Origin: Thermoplasmata archaeon
GTDB taxonomy: Archaea > Thermoplasmatota > Thermoplasmata > Thermoplasmatales > Thermoplasmataceae
Assembly: GCA_021850745.1 (NCBI GenBank)
Contig: JAJZKX010000036.1
Location: forward strand, 1-10,876
Length of the DNA: 10,876 nucleotides
Direction of reading: 5' to 3'
Shown piece by piece: positions 5,659-10,876 of the stretch (within the stretch, counting starts at the first letter, position 1; each line of letters starts with the position of its first letter). The position numbers and the translations under genes are program-made. A model generated the notes under the pieces. It did no database searches. It had not been told where the DNA came from and worked only from the letters and a program-made list of their open reading frames with translations.

Positions 5659-6747
5659 TTATTCATTCTCCGAGTATCTGGCCTTATGTTTATTTTCTCC
5701 CCACACAATGGAACTCGATAGGATATATCTTACAACATATGCCGCCGCTATGCCAAGTAGATTCGCGTCAAGATATTCGAAGCCTTTCAGGTATAGTGAA
5801 AAATAGAAAATGAAGTTCACCGCTCCAGGCAGGATTGAAAAAATATTATGAAGTGCAATTCTTTTTACAAATCCGAACCTCTTCTTTCTGTTCTTGAAGG
5901 TCCACAGGTCATTAAGGAAAAAGTTCGTAGTTATTGAAATTTCAATTGCCACTAGATCTGCAAGTATTGGATGGAAACCATGCAGAAGATAAAGCACAAG
6001 TTCGTTCACCAGTATACCGGTAGTTCCAACAATGGCATACTTTAAGAGATTCCCACGCAATGCAACAAAAGCGAAGAAATCTATAATATCGCGAAACTTG
6101 AGTTTGGATCTCCCGGTTTTTCTAGAGATGAATGCTATGGGATATTCACTGCATACGAATCCTGCAGTGATAAGGCGTTCCAGAATGTCAACCTGCCCCG
6201 TATATCCAGGCTTTATTTTTTCCTCTTCAGACAGGAATTTATACGCTCTTTTTGAGTAAACGCGAAATCCAGATGTTGCATCTTTAACTGCGGGATGAAA
6301 CGATAGGTTCACAAGTTTATTTGCAACAGTGGAAATTACTTTTCTGGAAAAACGATCGCCATTATTGCCATTCTCTATATACCTCGAACCCACAACAACA
6401 TCTGCTCTTGACCTTATGGCATATTCAACCATATGGACTATTGTTGATGGATCATGAGAAAAGTCGGCGTCCATCACCACAAGGAAATCATTCTCTGCAT
6501 GCCTCATTCCCTCTATTTCCGCTGATACGAGCCCTCGCTGGTTCTTTCTTATGACAAACTTGACCTCTGGAAATCGGGAAACGAGATCGCATGTCCCATC
6601 CTGGGAATTGTCATCTACTACGTAGACATTATCAAGATCAAGATTCTTTAGTGTCGGAAGAAGTGTTACAAGATTGTGATATTCATTATATGTAGGTATT
6701 ACTACGCCGATGTTGAAGTGTCCATAGCCCGGATCCAAAGTTATCAA
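5659..6747 (-). CDS. dolichol-phosphate mannose/glucose synthase (GT2) fused to a GtrA membrane domain
   Basis: This enzyme is expected to transfer a sugar from a nucleotide sugar (GDP-mannose or UDP-glucose; the donor cannot be read off) to a polyprenyl phosphate on the cytoplasmic face, making lipid-linked sugar for glycan or protein glycosylation. Of 362 residues, 13-220 form a GT2 DPM1-like domain: VVIPTYNE (15-22), VDDNSQDGT (44-52), the metal-binding DAD in MDADFSHDP (92-100), VGSRY (119-123), ATSGFRVY (157-164) and a PIAFISRKTGRSKL segment. Residues about 233-350 form a four-helix GtrA-like domain, the architecture of archaeal and bacterial membrane-anchored DPM synthases such as that of Pyrococcus furiosus. 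The TTG start at 6747 is supported by AAGGAGGAG four bases upstream. It is transcribed away from the thermopsin gene. The substrate sugar is unknown; the family is certain. Confidence 0.92.
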   Translation of the reverse strand: MITLDPGYGHFNIGVVIPTYNEYHNLVTLLPTLKNLDLDNVYVVDDNSQDGTCDLVSRFPEVKFVIRKNQRGLVSAEIEGMRHAENDFLVVMDADFSHDPSTIVHMVEYAIRSRADVVVGSRYIENGNNGDRFSRKVISTVANKLVNLSFHPAVKDATSGFRVYSKRAYKFLSEEEKIKPGYTGQVDILERLITAGFVCSEYPIAFISRKTGRSKLKFRDIIDFFAFVALRGNLLKYAIVGTTGILVNELVLYLLHGFHPILADLVAIEISITTNFFLNDLWTFKNRKKRFGFVKRIALHNIFSILPGAVNFIFYFSLYLKGFEYLDANLLGIAAAYVVRYILSSSIVWGENKHKARYSENE

Positions 6748-6751
6748 GAAA

Positions 6752-6760
6752 CTCCTCCTT
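6752..6760 (-). promoter_or_regulatory. strong Shine-Dalgarno for the DPM1-GtrA gene
   Basis: AAGGAGGAG on the minus strand ends four bases before a TTG codon at 6747. It is the best ribosome-binding site in the window and justifies the non-ATG start. This mRNA has a leader, unlike the Rieske and RHH-like genes. Confidence 0.7.
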
Positions 6761-6806
6761 CGACCATTATTGATTGTTCTCCTTATGTTCGGTATGCTTG
6801 CAGTTT

Positions 6807-6831
6807 GATTTCAGCGTGATTTACTGAAATC
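6807..6831. repeat. perfect 8-bp inverted repeat at the DPM1-GtrA promoter
   Basis: GATTTCAG (6807-6814) and CTGAAATC (6824-6831) are perfect inverted arms around a 9-base spacer. Given the TATA-like box at 6840-6848, minus-strand transcription should begin near 6818, inside this repeat. It may be an operator, or part of a hairpin in the leader. Confidence 0.4.
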
Positions 6832-6839
6832 TGTATTTC

Positions 6840-6848
6840 ATATTTAAT
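6840..6848 (-). promoter_or_regulatory. TATA-like box for the DPM1-GtrA gene
   Basis: The minus strand reads ATTAAATAT. A start about 26 bases downstream would give a leader of roughly 70 bases before the TTG, which fits the presence of a Shine-Dalgarno. Confidence 0.4.
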
Positions 6849-7206
6849 GCTACCTCTAAATCTACAAAAGGCGAAATTAAATGCCCATATGCTGTTTTAC
6901 TAGTTTAGGATTGAATAGTCATCTAAGTACAGTGTTATAAACCAACATCACTGGAACAAGAAGAGATAATTCTATGGCTATAATGCTGCATTTACTGCAC
7001 ATGCAAATTTTCATAAATCGGATAGTTGCAATGCCACCCATTGTCCTGCAAGAGGCTGAAAGCATATTCGCATGGAATGAGTTGCATAACTTCTTTCATT
7101 CACGTATCAATTCTTTCACTCCTTACATCTGGAATTGAAACCTTGGTCTTTAGTAAAGAAACTTCAGCATTGCTGGATCGCCGTAACATAACTATGTTTT
7201 CCAGGC

Positions 7207-10167
7207 ATGGCACTCAAATTTCTGGGTCTATTCAAGCTTTTTACAAGGTCTGATAGACTGCGCAAATGCAAATTTCGCTTCATGAACCGCAGTGAAGGCA
7301 AACATTTAGTAATGAATGGCGTTGCGAATGAGATGCGATTGAGTTTACACCTTCCGATTATCCTATCCGCAGTTGTGATGGTGTTAGTTGTTTCTTCATC
7401 CTTTTCTTTTCTTCATGAATCCGCTGGCACTGTTATTCCACGGAATAGTGGAGGCTTCATGCCCAGCACTACTCAGGATAAGAATGGTTTCACTGAGCAG
7501 ACTTCCAAGCATCTGGAGAATTTTACAGCAATAAATCCGTATCTTTACACAGCGGAACCAGCACCCATGGGTATTGCAGATTACGGGATAGGGCCTAATG
7601 GGATTCCCTATGAAACTAATAGGACTTCATACACTGGAACTGTAAATATTTCCAGCATATCAACCTTTAACTCAAGCTGGCCAGGAGATTCCATGGGTTT
7701 CCAGCTTAATCTGAACCTAGTTTTCATCAACTCCGGAAATCGTTATGTATTCTGGGTTCAGGACGTTGCGTTATTAAACACAACCTCCCGTGAGATACAG
7801 TTTCTGGACAACATATGGAATTCCTCTCAACCGCAATCCGGGATGCTGAACTCCTCGGTTTCTGGTAACGGAACTGTGGGTGATTCCAGTGGAATAGGCT
7901 TCTACTACTATGTGCCCAAAAATGATCCTGGTAATCTGGTCGATCTCAGTTACCCAGCTACAGTTACTCTGAGGATGAACGCCAGCCTTGACGCCATTGG
8001 GTCCCCTCAGGTTAACTTCAGTTACAACGATGGTTATGGATGGGTTACATACGACAAAGTCGTCTTTACGTTTGCAAATAATGTCAGGAATGTTCCCGAA
8101 TTTCAGGTTAGTGGATTTTCCTATAAGCCGGACAATATCCCCATGGACGCTGAATTCATAATGGGTGGCCCAGGAGGTGGAAGCGATACGCAAGACATGG
8201 CTTCAAGGGTTTCCATGATGCTGGACTATTGGAATGGTTACAATAATCAGGCAGTGTCTAATGCATATGATTTTGGAAGCAATACAGCGGAGGGCATATC
8301 CAATGTATCCATAGCCTCATCACCGGCAAGTGAATCTGGAACTCCGGGTATATCTGCTGAAAGCGGGTCCGGAACCCTTGACATGGCCTATAACACTTCA
8401 ACCACTGGTTTTCTCAATCTATCATCTCCGAATTTGCCTTCGGGGCAGCTATATATCAATACAACAGTAGTTCCGTATGAAAACCAAGGAGCCAACGTAA
8501 CACTCTATTCAGGCACATATGATGTGCATCTTGTGTCCGGGTCACAGAAAATGAGCTTCGGGACTGTCACCATATTACCTGATTCTGTAACTAGGATCAC
8601 CACGGTTTCCAGTTACTGGGTAAATTTCACAGAGTCTGGACTTCCGCCTGGTTCTTACTGGGCAATAAATACGTCCGGCATTCTCAAATCTTCAACCGGG
8701 AATACAATTTCGCTGCTTCTCCAGAATGGCACTTATTTCTATAATGTTTCGACCATTCCCGGTTACTCGGCCATATCGAATTCCGGTAAACTGAGCATAT
8801 CAGGCGCCCCTGTTAGCATAAAGGTGAAATTTACCCAGATAAAGTATGTACTGAATGTGTTTCAAAGCGGATTGCCTGCCGGTACACTATGGTATTTAAA
8901 CATCTCATCAACCGAATATAACTTCTCAGAAAGCGATTCATTGATCATTCAACTTCCAAATGGAACTTATCATTACAACTACAGCACGCCAGATTCCATT
9001 TACTCAGGCGGTTCCGGATCCTTCAGGGTTTACGGCTCTAATATTACAATAACAGTCGGTTTCATGAAGAATGGGGAGCTTGTTGTGATCTCAGGAATCA
9101 ATTCCACCCTGTTCCTGAATGGGAAAAAGATCCTGGATGACAATAGGACTTGTTCTATATACCTCAAGCCCGGGACATATTATCTTGTGGATTCTGCTCC
9201 CGGATACTGTGCGTATTCTGATTTCTTCTCCATAAGCTACGGCAGCGCTCGGACATTGAATATCACCCTGGAGGCCTTGGTGGACTACGGTTATCTTAAT
9301 GGTACTGTTAATTCAAATAACGCCATAATCAGAGCCAACGGCATACCTGTAGCAGTTTCAAGTGGAAAGTTCAACGAAACGCTTCCTGCGGGCAGATATG
9401 TAGTTTCAATATATGGGGATAATCTGACTCCGGAGATATATTCACTTGCTATTTACAGAGGAAAGGAAACATACCTGAATATAACTACTCAATCATCTGT
9501 TACATTTGATATACAAGGGCGTATAATGCCAGGAAACGCTGAGATACTATTCAATGGATTACCTGCCGCAACGAACTCATCGGGCTATTACGTGATATAT
9601 CTTCCCGCAGGGCAGTATAAAGCTTCAGTTACTGCATCAGAATACATGCCGGAATCTTACAATCTCTCCGTAGGCGGGAATATTTCTCGCAATTTTGCTC
9701 TTGACCTGATTCCTGCACGTTATGCACTTTCAACATACGGCATCGTCACAGTAGAATCTGCCAATATATCGCTGATTATGGTAAACAATACAGCTGGCTC
9801 TGTATCAATCAGCTATTCTTCGGACACAAGTGAAGGAACTATGCTCATATATGTACCTTTGAACAACCTTACAGGCAGCAGGGTATCGCAGGCACTGTCA
9901 AGCAGAGTTTATATCAATGGATACGCGATTTCGAACTACACAATAGCAATCACTGGCAATTATACTGCAATACTGTCAGTTAATATCCATAATGGTGATC
10001 CTCTTATTATCTGGCTCCTGAACTCAAGTCTTCAGACACCGCTGCGTCACTTAAATAATGCATCCAAGTTAATATCACCACAGGATGTAGGAGCATACCT
10101 GGCACTGGGTGCACTTGTAGCTGTTCTGTTGGGGGCCGTGGCTCTAACAAGAAAAAGATTTCTTTGA
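7207..10167 (+). CDS. thermopsin-family (A5) acid protease with C-terminal beta repeats and membrane anchor
   Basis: This secreted protease is of the thermopsin family (MEROPS A5, Pfam PF05317), acting outside the cell at acid pH; to my knowledge its catalytic residues are not established. Numbering is from the ATG at 7207 (986 residues). Hallmarks are PYLYTAEPAPMGIADYGIGPNG (111-132), FWVQDVALLNT (182-192), FLDNIWN (199-205), a FSYNDGYGWVTYD region (271-283), EFIMGGPGGGSD (316-327), MLDYWNGYNNQ (338-348) and FGSNTAEGISNV (356-367). The core is about 105-370. Next come two similar ~75-residue repeats with SGLPPGSYW and SGLPAGTLW, then PEGA- or carboxypeptidase-regulatory-like beta modules (about 620-830) with LKPGTY, LPAGRY and LPAGQY. 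A helix at 961-979 followed by RKRF anchors the C-terminus. The signal peptide lies at about 43-68, so translation probably begins at the ATG at 7333 (944 residues) rather than 7207; no promoter or Shine-Dalgarno settles it. Many N-glycosylation sequons are present. Confidence 0.9.
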   Translation: MALKFLGLFKLFTRSDRLRKCKFRFMNRSEGKHLVMNGVANEMRLSLHLPIILSAVVMVLVVSSSFSFLHESAGTVIPRNSGGFMPSTTQDKNGFTEQTSKHLENFTAINPYLYTAEPAPMGIADYGIGPNGIPYETNRTSYTGTVNISSISTFNSSWPGDSMGFQLNLNLVFINSGNRYVFWVQDVALLNTTSREIQFLDNIWNSSQPQSGMLNSSVSGNGTVGDSSGIGFYYYVPKNDPGNLVDLSYPATVTLRMNASLDAIGSPQVNFSYNDGYGWVTYDKVVFTFANNVRNVPEFQVSGFSYKPDNIPMDAEFIMGGPGGGSDTQDMASRVSMMLDYWNGYNNQAVSNAYDFGSNTAEGISNVSIASSPASESGTPGISAESGSGTLDMAYNTSTTGFLNLSSPNLPSGQLYINTTVVPYENQGANVTLYSGTYDVHLVSGSQKMSFGTVTILPDSVTRITTVSSYWVNFTESGLPPGSYWAINTSGILKSSTGNTISLLLQNGTYFYNVSTIPGYSAISNSGKLSISGAPVSIKVKFTQIKYVLNVFQSGLPAGTLWYLNISSTEYNFSESDSLIIQLPNGTYHYNYSTPDSIYSGGSGSFRVYGSNITITVGFMKNGELVVISGINSTLFLNGKKILDDNRTCSIYLKPGTYYLVDSAPGYCAYSDFFSISYGSARTLNITLEALVDYGYLNGTVNSNNAIIRANGIPVAVSSGKFNETLPAGRYVVSIYGDNLTPEIYSLAIYRGKETYLNITTQSSVTFDIQGRIMPGNAEILFNGLPAATNSSGYYVIYLPAGQYKASVTASEYMPESYNLSVGGNISRNFALDLIPARYALSTYGIVTVESANISLIMVNNTAGSVSISYSSDTSEGTMLIYVPLNNLTGSRVSQALSSRVYINGYAISNYTIAITGNYTAILSVNIHNGDPLIIWLLNSSLQTPLRHLNNASKLISPQDVGAYLALGALVAVLLGAVALTRKRFL
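8608..9060 (+). repeat. tandem SGLP-type beta repeats within the thermopsin gene
   Basis: Two consecutive units of about 75 residues (468-542 and 543-618) share the same layout: a strand ending in SGLP(P/A)G(S/T), an aromatic turn, a QLPNGTY or LQNGTY turn with Y-rich strand, a Ser/Gly-rich segment, then a strand with I-x-V-x-F. They are clear at protein level but diverged in DNA, so the duplication is old. Units of this kind are common in surface proteins of acidophilic archaea and may be stalks or adhesion modules. Confidence 0.65.
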
Positions 10168-10170
10168 ACC

Positions 10171-10614
10171 TTAGAAATCAATCTTTATCTGCCAGTCATT
10201 TTTGTTCTGGATGATTGACCCGTTCAATCCTTTATCCTCAATCTGGTTAAGCCGGGTTGTTGCTTCGCTTTCTGATCTGCAGTGAAAGAAGATGGCGTCA
10301 TATCCCAGTTCGGGCATATCACTCTGCGAACCAAGAATGTCCTGCAGCTTATCCAGAACCTCTACAAATCGCTCCTGCGTAGTCCTGAGCTGCCCGGTTT
10401 TTATTCTCTCCGTACCTCTTTCCATAAGGCTGCTGTAAATTACCTGATTTACCTTCCCGGAAATCTGCCTGTGAGAGGGCGTCCTGAACCCAGTGGCCAT
10501 GAAGTAAGCTCCAACGGCTATCACCACCCCTCCCAGATAATCCAGCACGAAGAAGAAGAAATAGAAACCGAGGATGACTATAAGTATTCCCATTATGGTC
10601 CTAGTGTTGTTCAA
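10171..10614 (-). CDS. hypothetical two-helix membrane protein
   Basis: No family is recognised. The 147-residue protein has a hydrophobic N-terminal half with two predicted helices (about 7-24 and 27-43) separated by a short turn, followed by a soluble C-terminal region of about 100 residues. That part contains a helix-prone stretch (TQERFVEVLDKLQDIL, 79-94) and a final DAIFFHCRSESEA...WQIKIDF that looks like a small alpha/beta fold. The soluble part is probably cytoplasmic. The TTG at 10614 has a TATA-like ATTTTAGT about 26 bases upstream (10636-10643), which fits a leaderless message; an ATG at 10593 would remove seven residues and is equally possible. It converges on the thermopsin gene with only 3 bases between the stops. 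Confidence 0.65.
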   Translation of the reverse strand: MNNTRTIMGILIVILGFYFFFFVLDYLGGVVIAVGAYFMATGFRTPSHRQISGKVNQVIYSSLMERGTERIKTGQLRTTQERFVEVLDKLQDILGSQSDMPELGYDAIFFHCRSESEATTRLNQIEDKGLNGSIIQNKNDWQIKIDF

Positions 10615-10784
10615 TAAGTTTGAAATGCAATTCTGACTAAAATCTTTACCGATTCCTGTGGACTACTAATTGCAAATTGCTCATGAATACAGTATTAGAC
10701 TGGTTTTCTTCAATTCTGGAAGGATGTGATGCTAGCCAGGTGTATTATATAGGGTCAGCAATATGTGCAGCTCTCTGAAAAACA

Positions 10785-10793
10785 TTATTAAAT
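10785..10793 (+). promoter_or_regulatory. TATA-like box before the deaminase gene
   Basis: TTATTAAAT is centred about 23 bases upstream of the ATG at 10812, with no Shine-Dalgarno between, suggesting a leaderless mRNA. A second AT-rich box, TTATATAG, near 10744-10751, is an alternative. The rest of 10615-10784 shows no gene. Confidence 0.45.
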
Positions 10794-10811
10794 GCTTCAA
10801 ACTATGACTTT

Positions 10812-10876
10812 ATGCAGAATGAAAGACCAACATGGGACCAGTATTTCATGAGGATGGCTTTCCTTGCTGCTTCCAG
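10812..10876 (+). CDS. deoxycytidylate (dCMP) deaminase-like protein, N-terminal fragment
   Basis: Only 21 codons are inside the window; the gene runs off the right edge. The start RPTWDQYFMRMAFLAAS closely resembles the RPSWDEYFMxIAxLxAxRS opening of dCMP deaminases (zinc enzymes converting dCMP to dUMP for thymidylate synthesis). The HAE and PCxxC zinc motifs would lie beyond the window, so the activity cannot be checked here. The ATG is supported by the TATA-like box spacing. Confidence 0.65.
   Translation, partial: MQNERPTWDQYFMRMAFLAAS

Larger units (their letters stand above)
6748..7206. other. 459-base divergent intergenic region
   Basis: This AT-rich stretch lies between the divergently transcribed glycosyltransferase and thermopsin genes. 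The left part holds the glycosyltransferase leader, its inverted repeat and its TATA-like box. TATA-like strings on the plus strand include TTATAAAC near 6934-6941 and CATAAATC near 7011-7018, either of which could start a thermopsin mRNA. Short open frames across 7026-7253 do not look like proteins. No RNA gene is recognised. Confidence 0.5.

Noticed and set aside
5511..5813. 100-codon plus-strand frame starting at a GTG
   Set aside because: Its second half lies antisense to the conserved end of the DPM1-GtrA gene, no Shine-Dalgarno or TATA box precedes it, and the composition does not look like a protein.
7026..7253. 75-codon frame upstream of the thermopsin
   Set aside because: It overlaps the thermopsin start in another frame, has no ribosome-binding site, and resembles random intergenic translation.
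7774..8193. 139-codon minus-strand frame inside the thermopsin gene
   Set aside because: It is antisense to the most conserved thermopsin motifs and is best explained as a shadow frame.
8608..9830. Thermopsin repeats as recent DNA duplications
   Set aside because: The units are similar only at protein level; the DNA shows no long identical stretches.

Overview
The window looks like a chromosomal piece of an acidophilic, heterotrophic archaeon of the Thermoplasmatales type (Thermoplasma, Ferroplasma, Cuniculiplasma or a relative). The reasons are a thermopsin-type acid protease, an archaeal Rieske/cytochrome b pair, a DPM1-GtrA glycosyltransferase, a tRNA without an encoded CCA end, TATA-like boxes about 22-26 bases upstream of start codons (leaderless mRNAs), frequent TTG starts, and asparagine-glycosylation sequons throughout the exported proteins. 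The genus cannot be fixed by eye.

Layout. At the left edge is a DUF92 membrane protein (+), whose true 5' end is unclear because of an in-frame stop. A short convergent gap follows. Positions 951-4698 hold a tightly packed four-gene minus-strand operon, in transcription order: Rieske iron-sulfur protein, long cytochrome b, a diverged crotonase (enoyl-CoA hydratase)-fold protein, and a small membrane-anchored, sequon-rich surface protein. Gaps in it are a few bases or overlaps. Divergent from it is a ribbon-helix-helix (RHH)-like regulator gene (4839-5306, +) with a strong palindrome touching its TATA box, then tRNA-Val(UAC). Next come a minus-strand dolichol-phosphate-sugar synthase with a GtrA membrane domain, a 459-base divergent intergenic region, and a 986-codon thermopsin-family protease (+) with C-terminal beta repeats and a terminal membrane anchor. 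It converges within 3 bases on a small two-helix membrane protein (-). At the right edge is the start of a deoxycytidylate-deaminase-like gene (+).

How the parts may fit together. The Rieske and cytochrome b proteins should form the quinol-oxidising core of a bc1-like respiratory complex. The two downstream genes are transcriptionally and probably translationally coupled to it and are candidates for unrecognised accessory factors. The glycosyltransferase could supply lipid-linked sugar for N-glycosylation, and both the operon's small surface protein and the thermopsin are obvious substrates by sequon content; that link is inference. The RHH-like protein plus adjacent palindrome looks like an autoregulated transcription unit, and its operator lies in the region shared with the respiratory operon promoter.

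The most interesting items are the four-gene respiratory operon, the unusual PPWF Qo motif, and the RHH operator. No CRISPR array, insertion sequence, integrase or defence system is visible.
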